Source: Heloderma charlesbogerti
Taxonomy: Eukaryota; Chordata; Lepidosauria; Squamata; Helodermatidae
Length of the DNA: 64,000 nucleotides
Direction: 5' to 3'
NCBI GenBank assembly: GCA_026122225.1
Contig: JANEZZ010001909.1
Span: forward strand, 558,001-622,000
Positions 52,675 to 63,244 of this stretch are shown piece after piece (positions within the stretch are counted from its first letter, which is position 1; every line of letters starts with the position of its first letter). The translations under genes were made by a program, and so were the position numbers. A model generated the notes under the pieces. That model saw only the letters and a list, made by a program, of their open reading frames with translations. It searched no databases and was not told where the DNA came from.

Positions 52675-55600
52675 TTTGTTAGCAGGTAAACTTTTATTTA
52701 AGTTACGGTGTCTCCAGGTGAGGAGGGCATGGGGGAGGGGGGAGAAAAAGGAGCTGGAATGTAAACACAAGCTTGGAACCGACGCTCCCCCTGGAAGAGC
52801 AAGGCCTGATGAGGAGTGCAAAGTGCCCAGGGGTGGCCGGTGCCATCGCACCCTGACCCCTTCAGGAACTGGAGCAGATACTTCTCTGACGGATCTCCGA
52901 GTCAGGCGTGAGGGCCCTGGGCGCTGGGAGGAGCAGGCCTGAGGGATCTGTCTCCAGGGAACGGGCTGGGAAGTTGGCCTCGGAAAGCAGCGAGGAATCG
53001 TCCACAGACTCAAACTCTGTCTCTGCGCACGAAGAAATAGATAATAATCAGTCTAACACAGCCTTGCCCAACCCACTGCACTCTAGCTGTGTTGGGCTAC
53101 AACTCCTATCATCCCCAGCCAGCATGGCAGCTGGTTTAGCACATCTGAGAGGGGGAGAGAGGGGGAAAGGGAGATCAGTGTCATCTCAATATTGCATACG
53201 GGCAGCTGAGGCGACATGTGAAGTGGGGGCCTCTTCAAATGGAGAGGAAGAGGACTGTGTAAGCCGCCTTGTCCTCTTTGCAAGAGGAAAAAAGGCAGGA
53301 TATGAATGCAATTTTAAATAAACACAGTTTTTAAAAAAAATCCACAGAAGCAGTAGGGCTGGGGTGCTGAATCTCTTTCAGGCTGAGAGCTGAATTCAAT
53401 CCCGAAGACGCTGCGGGGTGGGGGTGGGGCCCTGCAGTGGTGGGCGGGGTCAAAGGCAAAAGAGACAGGGCTGAAATGCCAACCAACCCTCCGCCCCGCC
53501 AAGTTTTAATTTAAAGCTCTCACAACCAGTAACTAAGCTGTAGGAGATACACTGCAACCTTTTAGAACAGGGGGAAAAACTGCACAAAAGCAGACTGAGA
53601 CCCCGAACGCTGAGGTTCAAGATCCCTGCAGTAGTGCTTAAATTGCTTTTGGGTTCACCTGTGGTATTGATCCACAGCTATGCATTAGCAGCAAGTTCTA
53701 TGGCACCCTGAAGGCCAATAACGTTTCTTGCAGCATGAGCTTTTGCCAGGCAGGAATGTACTTTGGATGTCCTGAAGTGGCCTGGATCTGCACTCAAGAC
53801 ACTGATCTGGAAAGGCACCTGCGAGGATCGGTAAACGCCGCCTACCTTCGTTCGCTCCCTCGCCCAGGCTGGATTCTGCTCCAGAATCGGGTTTTCGGAA
53901 GCTGCTGCTGTTCCTGGCTTGCATCCCAGCCACTGTGTGGGGTTGAGAGCAACAACTGAGTGAGAAAAAGCCATGTCCACAGCCAGAGATTGTGTGATGG
54001 AGGGGGGCAGGGAGTCATCGCCAAACAGCGAGAACTTAAACCTCACATACTGACCTGGTCTGCACAGCAGGTCAGCTTATCATGAGTTAATTAACCCATG
54101 ATTAGCCACAGGTGTGCGGCTGCCATTTTGAATATGCAACTCCCAATTAAGGTGATTGGGGGTTACGGCATGTCTTGCGAGCTTGGCCATTGTGGGTTAA
54201 TCGAGAATTAAACAACCCACACTTAACCCTCAATTAGTAGTTGGGGGAAGTGTGGGTTGTTTAACCCTCGATTAACCCACAATGGCCAGGTTCACACAAC
54301 ATGGTGCCACTCTGAATCGCAGGTCACATATTCAAGCTGGCAGCCACATGTGCCCCACATGCATCAGGGCTAATCGTGGGATAAATAACCCATGATAAGC
54401 CACCATGTCATGTGAACTGCCCACTTTGTTACTTGATGCATCGCTTTGGAGGCTGGGTGAAGTAACGCCTGCAGGGTTTTTCCTCCCTCTGCACAAGGAG
54501 AGAAGAACTGTAGCCTGCAAGCTCCATTCAGGTGAACTGCAGAAAGGTTGTGGAACAGCTGTGAATATCTGTCCTTGGCCCCTGTGCTTGATTTATTGTA
54601 TTTTTCTGACAATGGAAGTAAGAGGCCATTTTGACCAAGACTGGATTACATGCTTGCCAGTGTAGGTCTTAACTGGTGAGTCTTTTTTATTTCTTAATTT
54701 TACTGATGTGTTTTTAATTGATTTTGCTTTCATGCAATAGGGCGCACTCCTATGGAGATAGATGGCCGCCTCTGTACTTGGAGGCGACCGCCTATCCAAT
54801 GCAGGGCGGGAGGAGCGCGGAGGGGATCGTCTCCTCCGCACTCCAGCTGCCCTGCATTTGCGGCTAGGCGGCCGATTTTGGCTGTCTAGCTGCGGGCCCT
54901 CGGAGCGCAGGGTGGGGAGGCTGGACAACACATAGAACTGTTGCACTGGCACTTCCGAACTCTCTATTCTGCCCCCGGGAACAGCCCCTTTCTCCTGCTC
55001 CACGCTGCTCTTCCAAGTGCTGAGTGAGGGGACAATCCACGCTGTCTACGAGGTGGCGGGGGAGAAGGTGGGGAGGCAGTTCTCCAGGAACCGACCAATC
55101 TTATGTCTGTCTAGCTGCTGTCTAGCAGCCATAGGATTGCATCCTTATTGTGTTGTATTTGGTTATTGTTAGCTAGGAATGTATGAGAAATTTGCTTCAG
55201 TTCATTTTTTTTAAAACCAGAATTTACCCAGCTTGCACCTCCTGCAACTGAAAGCGGACCCAGACACAATCTGCAGTCTGTGTCGGTACACTTCCAAGTT
55301 TGTGACATTCAGATCAAAGGAAATGCATTCAAAAAATGTGCACATAAGAGGAGTTGTGTGCTTTGATGTGTAGGACAAAACAAGGTGTTTTAAGTAGCCT
55401 GCCTACATTTTGACTGTGGCAGCTACCTAACAGCGTACTGCCTCAGCAATCTGGAAGTGATCTGTGGGGAAAAGAACATTTCAGAACCACTTATCTAGAG
55501 ACTTGCTGTTAGGCTATAGCAGGGGTGTTGAACTTCAAGTCTGGGGGCCAATTTGCATGGCCACACTCCCTTCCGCAACTGCCAATTGTTTGGTTTCCTG

Positions 55601-58600
55601 GTTTTGGTGCAGGTTTTCCCCCATGCCACGAAGTTGAAGTGCCTCTTCCAAGGCTTCATTCCTGGCAGTAATTGCTTGGAGCTCAATTATGCTGGTATTT
55701 TGGTCCTGCCCCAGTTTGCTTTTGACTTCTTGCCCTGCCCCACCCTGCCCCAGAGCTTCTCTGAAATTGAATTTCGCCCTTAGGGTGAGGCAAGAGGCTT
55801 GACACCCCCAGTATATTGTCCAAAGATGAAAGGCAATTAAAAAAGAAAAAGCACACACACCTGCTCTGGAGAGCTCCTCTTCTTCCGCAGCCCCCACATC
55901 CTCCGTCTGTGGCGAGGAAATCTCCTCTCCTTCCTCAGAGCCTGTGGAAGAAACTGGCTTTAGACACATCGCAACCGAGGTTCTGTGCCTATAAAAATAA
56001 TAGATTACAGGCATGACATTCATCTCCCTCTTTTATTATTATTTTGATGGCACGAAACTGGCATCTTTGCCACATTTTTATTCTTAACCTCACGTGTCCG
56101 TTTTGATCTGCTCGAGGCAGACGCCACCCTAAGCCATGGTTTGTGCCAACCATGGTTTAGGTTTCAAGCCAGGATCTGAGCTCCCAAAGTGTACAAGCAC
56201 GCAACACCACAGCCTGTGCAAAATGCAGTGGCCAGATTGATAGAAAGGATCAGGAGGTCTGAATGTACAATACTATCTCTGGCCCACTTGCACTGGCTGC
56301 TTGCACATTTCTGTGCCCAATTCAAGGTGCTGGTTTTGACCTATGAATCTACCCATACACTATGATCATCATCTGAGGCCCTCCTCTGAGTGCCTCCTCT
56401 AACGGAGGCTCGGAGGGTGACACCACGGGAGAGGGCCTTCTTGGTGGTGGCCCCCTAACTGTAAAAAGATCTTCCTACTGATGTTCACCTGGTGCGAACA
56501 TTGTCATCCTTTTGGTTCCCATGCTGGCTGGGGAATGCTGGGAGTTGTAGGACTTTTCTGTCAAAATATGCATAGAACTGCACCCTAAATAACTGTATTT
56601 TATAATGTTGGTTTTATGCTGCATTTTTTTTTTATCATGCTGGCTTTGTGTGTGTGTGTCTGTATTTTTATTGTGTTGCTTTTAGTGCGTGTGTTTAACA
56701 GCATTGTATTTTATTATATTTTAGAATTGTACGACACCTAGATAATTTTTATGACAGGACTCTTAAGAATAAATAAATAAAATCAATGTCCAAGGCAAAG
56801 AGCTTTTGCACAGAGAGATGGCAACGGTGGGAGACTGTCGCTCTGTGTTACGTCCTCAGAAAAAACAGACTTAACCCACTCTCTTTCCACTATAGCAGGG
56901 GTGGGAGATATGTGGCTTTCCAGATACTGTTGAACCACAAATTTCATCAGCCTCAGCCAGTATAGCCAATGGGCGAGAGATGATGGGACTTGCAGTCCAA
57001 CAACATCTGGAGAGCCACATGTCCCCTATCCCTGCCCTAGAAGAAATCTCACCTTTTCCTTTCGCCCACCCCCCTTACCTTCTTTTGGGATCACAACCCG
57101 CCGGTGTACATCTTCTGTCTGCTGTAGTGCTCCAGGTCTTTCCCGGCCAGATATCTAAGCAGGAAGGAGCGGGGAGGAGAGAATGAAGAGAATGGAAGCA
57201 AGTCAGAATTCTGTGGTTAACCGTGTGCCCTGTCACTTAAAAAACGTACCATTTCTTCATTTAGAGCAGGGGTCTTGAACGTCTTTCAGCCCAAGTGGCA
57301 GCATTCCGTTTTGGAGAAGTTCTTGGCGGTCACATTCCAGTGGTGGGCAGGGCCAAAGGCAGAAGGGGTGGGGCCAAAAATACCAGCATATTGGAGCTCA
57401 AAGCTCTCACTGCCAGTAACTCAGCCTTAGGAGAGGCATTTCCACCTTTTAGAATGGGGAAGAAACTGCACAGAAGCCAGGAAACTACTAAATGATTGGT
57501 GGTGAGGGGAGGTGGTGGGGCCAAGGGGAAGTGGGCATGGTCATCCTGGGACCCCAGAGGGCCAGAATGGAACCCCAGGTGAGCCGGAATTGGCTCATGG
57601 GCCTGAAGTTCAACACCCCTGATTTAGACTCCATTTCAGCAAAAGTACATATCTCTTTAATCAGTTTGTATAATTCATTCCAAGTGTAATCTTGAAGAAG
57701 CAGTAGAGTCTTAGCAAGTCTAGGAAATACTGAAGGCAGGAGTGGGGAGGGGCTGAGCAAGGGGGCTGAGGGCACTTTGATGACTGTATTCATGTCCCAC
57801 CTTTCAGTCAAGGTGGCATACATATTTCTCCCCCGGCCCATATTACCCTCACAACAACCCTGCAAAGTAGGTTAGGCCGAGAGAGTGACTGGCCCAAAGT
57901 TACCTGGCAAGCTTTGTGGCTCACTGGGGGTTTGAACCTGGGTCTCCCCAGTCCTAATATGTAGCCACCACACCAACATTAATTTCCTATTTATTTTTGA
58001 AGGGAGTGCTGATCGGAGGCAGGGAGAGAAAAAAGACATAGGGCAAAAGAGAATACAGAACACCCCTCCTCTAACAAATGGGGACCCCTCCCCAAAGTCC
58101 ACTTCTGGTTTGTCAACTCTTCAGCAGCCTATACTTTAAAAACCTTTTACTCCAAGTCATGAGCACTAGGAACATGCTTTTTCTTACAGACAACAAGACA
58201 TAACGGAACGTGGATACTGAGATTTCACCAGGTCCTGACCCAGATCCTACATGGCACAGGATGCACATTAGAAAAGGAAGGGCCCAAAGATGCACACTCT
58301 TGCCACAGCCCCTGGTTGTGGGGAGGGGTGGCGGCCCCCAAAGCAGTTCACCCCATCCCAGGTCCTGTCTCTCACCTGCACAGAGAGAGGCTCCCTGGGC
58401 CACATGCTGCCCCAGATCCACTGCAGATAGCTGAAGAGGACGATGACGCTCAGGAAGGTGAAGTTGCTGGCCACCCCCAAAATGGCTGAAGTCACCGGGA
58501 AGTTGTAGAGCAGATATCTACAGGGAGACAAGGCAGGAAGGCAGGCAGATTCTCTTTTGTTCCTTGGGTGCTTTGCCCCGTAAGTCAACTTGACCCAACC

Positions 58601-61498
58601 TGGTGTCCTCCAGATTTCTTGGTCTACAATTCCCATCATTCTCAGCCAGCATGGCCACTGGCCATGCTGGCTGGGAATGATGGGAGTTGCAGTCCAGGAA
58701 TGATGGGCATTGTAATCCAACACAAGGCCATGCTGGCTGGGAATGACGGGAGTTGCAGTCCCAAGAATAATGGGAGTTGCAATCCAACGCATCTGGAGAG
58801 CACCAGGTTGACAAAGGCTGGCTTTCAAGTCATTTTACATCGTGCTCCCAGGAACTTTGTACTGCGGAGAGAAGTACATACAAGGCTCCCATGAGTGCCT
58901 TCGATGCACCGCCCTCCAAAATTAGAGATATCAGGCCTACTTGCTCCCTTTATTGGGTGCAAGATGTAGCTTCTTGAGTTCCTGGATACAGGATTTCAAT
59001 TATCACAGAGGGGTACATGCAACTCAAACTATTTTTTAAACTTATCAGGAGGAAATTGCAGTGTGTGTTTGTGGGCATGCTACGCAGCTGTTCAAGCATC
59101 TGGTGGTTTAAAAGGAGGCAAGCCTGGATAAGCTCCAGAGAAGAGAGGGGACACTTTAAAAAGCTCAGTGAGAGAGCATGGAATAGTCCCTGGCATCTCC
59201 AGATAGAAGGATCAGGCGGTAGGCAATGGGAAAGACATCTGCCGCAGGTCCCGGAGAGCTGCTGGCAATTTTAATTGTTCTGAACCGCCCAGACAGCTTT
59301 GGCTATTGGGCAGCACAGACATGTAATAACTAAAAGCAGCCAATATTGACCTAGACGGACCAATGATTTGACTGGTGACAAGGCAGCTTCCTAACAGTAT
59401 TCTGCCTCTGAATCTCAAGGTTCCAAATAACTCTCCCTGAATCCTGATTCAAGATTGAAAACACCACTCCTGCCCCACCCCACGGGCACTACCTGCTCCC
59501 ATCCTCACCGCAGTCCAGTGAAATGGGCGTGAATTCGCAGCTGGGCCCCGTATATCTGGATCTTTGTGGTCTGAATTTCTATCACAGCACCGATTGTTGG
59601 AGTATACTACAGAGCAGGAGAGAAATAAAGGTCAGTTGTTCATCCCTTGGGGGAGGAAGAAGATTGCAAACAAGTTTTGCCCACCAAGAACACAAGGTCA
59701 CCCCTTGTCCACATCCCAATTTGCTGCGAAGGAAGGTCTCTGCATCAAGACTTGCCAATTACACTATTTTTGAAAAAGGGCACGCTACTGGTGTCAGGGT
59801 CCATCTCTCCCCCCGCTCTTGAATCTTCTCTAGCCTGCACACCCCACTCTCTGTTTGCAGATGTTTGGAGAACTGGCGAAAACAGAAGCATTCTATTCCT
59901 CCAGAACATCTCCAGTTCGGCAGTGTCAGGAGCGCCCTAGCGGCCTCTTTCAGTCTACTCCAATAGCCAACTCAAGACACAGACAAAAGGATTCTTTTCA
60001 AGGCTCTAATCCTTTTACAACTTAATGACTCTTTCAGATGCTAATCACCAGTGACTAAGCAATGAACAGCAGAGTAGCCTATGCTCCAGGTTAGGCAGTT
60101 GGTCCCCGTTTGAAGGAGAATCACTTGCAGACCCTGAACTTATGGGCTAGGGAGAGTTCCTCCCTCTTTCCCTTGGGTAGGGTCCATGGGACGCGACCGT
60201 TGCTTGTGCGCCGAACGGGCGCTACGCCTCCTTTCTGCGCCCTCCATCGCTCGTCGCTCCCTGCATCGAGTGTCTAGCAAGCCCCACTCCCGCACTCTCT
60301 CACTGCCAGGGTAACTATCTATCTCAGGAATGCTGGCAGGAGGAATCTCTGCCAGCTGCTGTGCCTGTGAGGGATGAGCGGGCTCCTCTCCCACTGATTG
60401 CTGTTCCTCCTCAGAATCAGAACTGCTCTGGGGTTCTATGGGCTCAGTTTCCACCCTGACAGGCAGGCAATTACGAGTTTCAGCTTTGCAAGAGCTCAGC
60501 TGCTTCAACCAGATGTCCTTGCAAGGGCTCAGTTGCAAACGAATTAAGAGGAGACTGGGAAGTGCATAAAACTGAGCAAACCACCTCTTACAAGTCTCAT
60601 ATAGATACCCTGGAGAGAAAAACACACCCTTCCAAGGGCAGTCGCTATAGCCATCACCTTCTTCCCCTCTAGCTTTCAGACCAAGATCCACCTAGTCTCC
60701 TCTTTCCAAATTGCAGTCAGACAGATTGCTCTAGTGCAAATTTCCCCAACCAGATGCATGGGACTACAACTCCCAGCTTCCAACACATCTAGAGGGTACT
60801 AGGTTGAGGAAAGCTGCATTTGTGCAAGCTCACAAGACAAGGTGGCACTAGCCATCCCGTTTGTCCCTAGCATTTTATCCCAGGAGGAACAGACAGCTTG
60901 TGTGGCCAAGTAGGTAGACCAGGGATGGGGGATCATGCAGCCCTTTAGATCTTGTTGGACTGCAACTCCCATGAGCTCTCACCACTGGTTAAGCTGGCTA
61001 AGGTTGACAGGGGTTGCAGTCCAACAAGAGAGCCACACATTCCCCACCCCTGAGCTAGACCGCTGGTTTTAGACCAGAGACCTGGGTTCAAATCCCTGCT
61101 CAGCCATTAGTCTCAGCCTATTTCGCAAGGCTGTTGAGTTGGGCAGGTGGCATGTGATGCACTCAGGTCTTTCGGAGGAAGGGTAGGGATAATTTAAAAA
61201 AGTAATAACATATTAAAAAAAGTTTGAGAAACTGCGTTTGAACACTGGTGCAGAGAGAAATGCGGGGGGCGGGGAGAATGTCCACAGCAATGAGGGACTG
61301 CATGGGAACCGGGAATTCCAGTCTCTTCAGAGGGCAAAGGAACACAGCGATGTCGTCCCTCACCGAGTCTTCCTTGTAGTCCGAGTACAGCTCGACCTCC
61401 ACCGTCTGCTTCTGCTCTGTAAAACCAGCCAAGAAGAGGCTGGCAAAAGCCAGGGTGTCGAGGATCTGCAGCAGGCCTGAACGGTAGTGGAGCATCGC
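52675..61498 (-). CDS. BSCL2: Seipin, last six coding exons (5' part outside the window)
   Basis: Exons 61498-61364, 59606-59509, 58517-58376, 57154-57079, 55941-55861 and 53022-52862 join in frame (693 bases, 230 residues plus TGA). All introns have GT..AG ends. Seipin is an ER protein that oligomerises at ER-lipid droplet contacts and organises triglyceride flow into nascent droplets; human mutations cause congenital lipodystrophy type 2 and motor neuropathy. Visible here are the end of the lumenal beta-sandwich ([55 protein letters not shown]), the second transmembrane helix ([16 protein letters not shown]), the [10 protein letters not shown] juxtamembrane turn, and an acidic, divergent cytosolic tail ending in RQRSICSSS, as in the conserved seipin C-terminus (CSSS). 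The first membrane helix and the glycosylation site lie beyond 64000. A solo LTR, hAT elements and many MITEs fill the introns. Confidence 0.96.
52693..52698 (-). terminator. BSCL2: BSCL2 polyadenylation signal
   Basis: AATAAA on the - strand (acttaAATAAAagtt region), 164 bases downstream of the BSCL2 stop codon, in sequence free of repeats. It predicts a short 3' UTR ending near 52675. Confidence 0.75.
52862..53022 (-). CDS. BSCL2: BSCL2 terminal coding exon
   Basis: Acceptor tttcttcgtgcgcag. Codes [18 protein letters not shown] through to RQRSICSSS and TGA at 52864-52862. The first two bases complete a Glu codon split from the previous exon. Confidence 0.93.
53055..53315 (+). repeat. Palindromic half-element and SINE scrap
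   Basis: 53065-53130 'cccaacccactgcactctagctgtgttgggctacaactcctatcatcc'; 53225-53310 'ggcctcttcaaatggagagga..gaaaaaaggcaggatatgaatgcaat' (SINE end). Inside the last BSCL2 intron. Confidence 0.55.
53359..53628. mobile_element. Non-autonomous hAT element (CAGGGGTG type), 270 bp
   Basis: Ends CTGGGGTGCTGAATC / GAGGTTCAAGATCCCTG, flanked by CAGTAGGG (53351-53358) and CAGTAGTG (53629-53636), an 8-bp duplication with one change. Same family as 30329-30646. Confidence 0.75.
53867..54062 (-). other. Unassigned exon-like ORF in the last BSCL2 intron
   Basis: On the - strand a frame free of stops reads [16 protein letters not shown] and continues to [11 protein letters not shown], bounded by a possible acceptor (ctgctgtgcag, 54063) and a possible donor (ACGAAG then GTAGGCGG). 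No part is a recognised repeat, and the neighbouring foldback MITE begins beyond it. It has no place in seipin as known. It could be an alternative exon, an old gene fragment or chance. Confidence 0.3.
54060..54425. repeat. Large foldback MITE, copy 3
   Basis: Mirrored 'gtgggttaatcgagaattaaacaacccacac' and 'gtgtgggttgtttaaccctcgattaacccac', with outer 'ttcacacaacatgg' and 'catgtcatgtgaac'. Related to 9752-10102 and 20445-20800 but more diverged. Confidence 0.65.
54738..55145. repeat. Longer Harbinger-like element with GC-rich interior
   Basis: Ends 'agggcgcactcctatgg' and 'ccataggattgcatcctt' resemble the Harbinger-like MITE termini, but the 400-bp interior is GC-rich and mirrored only in part ('gatggccgcctctgtacttggaggcgacc'). 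The 136-codon ORF across it looks incidental. A hAT-related scrap ('aggaatgtatgagaaatttgcttcagttcatttt') follows at 55175-55310. Confidence 0.5.
55520..55815. repeat. hAT-type (CAGGGGTG) element, decayed
   Basis: Starts CAGGGGTGTTGAACTTC at 55520 and ends near 55815 (cttgacacccccag); the body 'ccaatttgcatggcc..cctggcagtaattgcttgg..gcttctctgaaattgaattt' matches 62.4-62.5 kb. It ends only about 45 bases from the donor of the BSCL2 exon at 55861. Confidence 0.6.
55861..55941 (-). CDS. BSCL2: BSCL2 coding exon (acidic tail)
   Basis: 81 bases between acceptor gtttcttccacag and donor GTGTGTGTGC. Codes [20 protein letters not shown] and then EEELSRA, the Glu-rich cytosolic tail seen in vertebrate seipins. 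Phases agree with both neighbours (1 base carried in, 1 carried out). Confidence 0.88.
56140..56790 (+). repeat. L2-like LINE ORF2 end plus 3' tail, with MITE half
   Basis: 'caaaatgcagtggccagattgata' (QNAVARLI), 'cacttgcactggctgc' (LHWL), 'ttcaaggtgctggtttt' (FKVLVL) and 'agggccttcttggtggtggcccc' (RAFLVVAP) occur in the right order. 56515-56590 carries a Harbinger-like MITE end. The tail ends in aataaataaataaa at 56770. Confidence 0.7.
56885..57035. repeat. Palindromic 'actacaactcccatca'-type element
   Basis: 'gcaggggtgggagatatgtggctttccagatactgttgaaccacaaatttcatcagcc..gatgggacttgcagtccaacaacatctggagagccacatgtcccctatccctgccc', a foldback that reaches to within 45 bases of the BSCL2 exon at 57079. 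Confidence 0.65.
57079..57154 (-). CDS. BSCL2: BSCL2 coding exon (cytosolic linker)
   Basis: 76 bases between cttcctgcttag and GTAAGGGG. Codes [19 protein letters not shown] and then VVIPKE, following the membrane-proximal turn. Sequence conservation is low here, as expected for the seipin tail; splice phase is what ties it in. Confidence 0.82.
57267..57621. mobile_element. Non-autonomous hAT element (CAGGGGTG type), 355 bp
   Basis: Ends CAGGGGTCTTGAACGTC / GAAGTTCAACACCCCTG, flanked by ATTTAGAG (57259-57266) and ATTTAGAC (57622-57629). It is the longest and best preserved copy of the family, in a BSCL2 intron. Confidence 0.85.
57775..57980 (-). mobile_element. tRNA-derived squamate SINE (reverse)
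   Basis: 'gtcccacctttcagtcaaggtggcatac..taccctcacaacaaccctgcaaagtaggttaggc..gactggcccaaagttacctggcaag..cagtcctaatatgtagccaccacacc' is a full copy on the complement. Confidence 0.8.
58376..58517 (-). CDS. BSCL2: BSCL2 coding exon (second transmembrane helix)
   Basis: 142 bases between tgtctccctgtag and GTGAGAGAC. Its first base completes Arg from the previous exon (CG|A). It codes [31 protein letters not shown] and [14 protein letters not shown], the most conserved part of seipin: end of the lumenal domain, TM2 and the cytosolic turn. Confidence 0.97.
58590..58825. repeat. Multiple palindromic 'actacaactcccatca' units
   Basis: At least four half-units in alternating orientation ('ggtctacaattcccatcattctcagcc', 'ggctgggaatgatgggagttgcagtcc', and so on), as if the foldback core had been duplicated. 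It lies 75 bases upstream of a BSCL2 acceptor. Confidence 0.7.
59180..59420 (+). repeat. tRNA-type SINE, interrupted
   Basis: 'tggaatagtccctggcatctccagatagaaggatcaggcggtaggcaatgggaaagacatctgccgc' and the tail 'gacctagacggaccaatgatttgactggtgacaaggcagcttcct', with a LINE-tail scrap ('ttgttctgaaccgcccagacagctttggctattgggcag') between. Confidence 0.6.
59509..59606 (-). CDS. BSCL2: BSCL2 coding exon (lumenal domain)
   Basis: 98 bases between ctgctctgtag and GTGAGGATG. Codes [20 protein letters not shown] and then [13 protein letters not shown], the last strands of the lumenal beta-sandwich, which in seipin bind phospholipid and form the ring interface. Confidence 0.95.
59924..60461 (-). mobile_element. 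Solo LTR, 538 bp, in a BSCL2 intron
   Basis: Ends TGTCAGGAG..CCCTGACA, flanked by GGCAG on both sides (59919-59923 and 60462-60466). Same family as 35829-36401; both carry the boundary-crossing ORF on the - strand ([20 protein letters not shown] onward, about 106 codons). It sits in the same orientation as BSCL2. Confidence 0.88.
60735..61205. repeat. Two palindromic elements and a SINE scrap
   Basis: 60740-60820 ('ttccccaaccagatgcatgggactacaactcccagc..acatctagagggtactaggttgaggaaagc'), 60920-61060 ('ggatcatgcagccctttagatcttgttggactgcaactcccatgagc..gttgcagtccaacaagag'), then SINE body 61065-61195. Confidence 0.65.
61364..61498 (-). CDS. BSCL2: BSCL2 coding exon (lumenal domain, first in window)
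   Basis: 135 bases between tgtcccccttgcctag and GTGAGGGAC. Codes [37 protein letters not shown] and YSDYKEDS, including the hydrophobic helix of the lumenal domain that contacts lipid. The preceding exon (the strand with the N-glycosylation site) was not found up to 64000, so the next intron is longer than 2.5 kb. Confidence 0.97.
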
Positions 61499-62234
61499 CT
61501 AGGCAAGGGGGACAGAGAGACTTTTTTCCAACATCCTTCCAAAAACAAAGCCACCAGCTTATGTAACTAGTGCGGGGTGCCCCCACCCCACCATGCCTTT
61601 TTTGCAGCTCCTGCTCCCCCCTGCTGCTGCACCGCTGAATTTGCTGCCAAAATAAAGGCAATTTTACTTTAAAGCAAGACGTGCAGGGAACCCTTTTTGT
61701 TTTCAAGCAAAACTGTGTGTGCATGCGGGCACAGACTGGGGCAGGGAAGGGTTCAGCGGAAAATTCAGTGGCCCAGGGCTATGGCTGCCGGGGGATCGGG
61801 GAGGGGGCAATGAGCCTCTCCAACCCCTGAAAATTACCTACCCCTGATCTAGTGAGCAATCTTCATGTGCTCTGTGGTATTACCCATTTCACATCCTGGG
61901 CCTGAGAAAACGAGAGCTATGGTGCAGGCTGGTTGGGAACCATTCTGGGTAAGTCTGATGTGCTCTGTTTCCCCCTCATTCCTCCCTGCCTTTAAAAAAG
62001 TCCCTGGTTTGTCAGATTTAGCCTCTGAAAACCAAAGCAGCGTTTTGACAACAGCCGGAAGGAGGCGTGCTCTGGATGACCAAGCAGTATAAAAACTGCA
62101 TTTGGGACTAGAGACCCAGTGGGGTTGGGAAACCCCTTGAGATACAAAACAAATGATGGCCGAGAAGGAATCCATAGGTTTCCCTTTCGCTTTGGCTGTT
62201 GACCTGGATGGTGCACAGTGGCTCAGCGGATGTT

Positions 62235-62720
62235 TCCAACAACAATCAAAAGGGGTTGGCAACCTCCACTCAGGGGCCAAATCTGTCCACACTGCTAGCC
62301 CTGGCCCCCAGCCCCTTTCCCACAACCACTGACGGCTTGGTGGTGTCCCAACATTTGTGCTGTTTTTCCCCCCTATTCTAGAAGGCTGAAATACCTCTAA
62401 GGCTTAGTCACAGCCAGTAAGAGCTTTCAGCTACAATATGCTGGTATTTTTTGTATTTGGCCCTGCCCCCTTCGCCTTTGGCCCTGCCCACCACTGGAGT
62501 GCAGCCCCTGAGAGCTTCTCTGAAATCAAACTGTCCCTCAGGCTGAACGAGGTTCAACACCCCTGCCTTACATGCTCACAACTCTCAAGTAAGAACAGAG
62601 TGCCCAAGAAGAAGAATTTAAGGCAGGCTTTCCCCAACCTGGCACCTTCCAAATATGTTGGATTACAACTCCCATCATCCTCAGCCAGCATGGCCAATGG
62701 GTATTTAGGAAGGGTATTTG
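62235..62720. repeat. hAT-type (CAGGGGTG) element and palindromic element
   Basis: 62245-62568 ('ggggttggcaacctccactcaggggcc..ctggagtgcagcccctgagagcttctctgaaatcaaac..gaggttcaacacccctg'), then 62620-62710 ('aggctttccccaacctggcaccttccaaatatgttggattacaactcccatcatcc'). 61505-62230 shows nothing recognisable. Confidence 0.65.
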
Positions 62721-62739
62721 GGAGACAGCAGGCTGTGAT

Positions 62740-63175
62740 CATCACTATTTATTTATTTGTTTATTTAAAACATTTGTATCCTGCCCTGTATCATTAAGAT
62801 CTCACGGCAGCGTACAGATAAAATCAATGTAAACAGTATAAAACAATAAATAATGTAAACAGCTAAAAACATATTAAACCATTAAACAAGCTAATCCCAA
62901 TTAAAATCTAAAACAATAAAACAGTTAAGACACTGTGCTACTTTAGGGAATGCATTTAGCCCTCAAAGGCTTTGGTAAAAAGTCATGTTTTTACTTGGTG
63001 CTGAAATGAAACCAATGTCTGCGCCAACTGGGCCTCCAAGGGGGGGCATTCCACAACCGGGGCAGCCACAGCAGAGAAGGCCCTCTCCCACATCCCACTA
63101 CAGTGTATATCTCGCACTGGTGGGATGCAGAGGCGGCCCCCTCCAACAGATCTTAGTTATCTAAGTATCCAACAG
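62740..63175 (-). repeat. LINE-derived repeat (reverse)
   Basis: 'tatttatttatttgtttatttaaaacatttgtatcctgccctgtatcattaagatctcacggcagcgtacag..aaacagtataaaacaataaa..gggcattccacaaccggggcagccacagcagagaaggccctctccc', the fullest copy of the family at 41.7 and 46.3 kb. Confidence 0.6.
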
Positions 63176-63244
63176 ATACTTTGATACCGCCAATGCAACA
63201 GAAACTGCTTTGAAATTCCTATGCTGTTTTTCATAGCTGGACAT

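Noticed and set aside
53678..53866. Downstream half of the 122-codon ORF in the last BSCL2 intron
   Set aside because: From about 53750 leftward it enters the 'gcatgagcttttgcc' repeat, so only the part right of 53867 is kept as exon-like.
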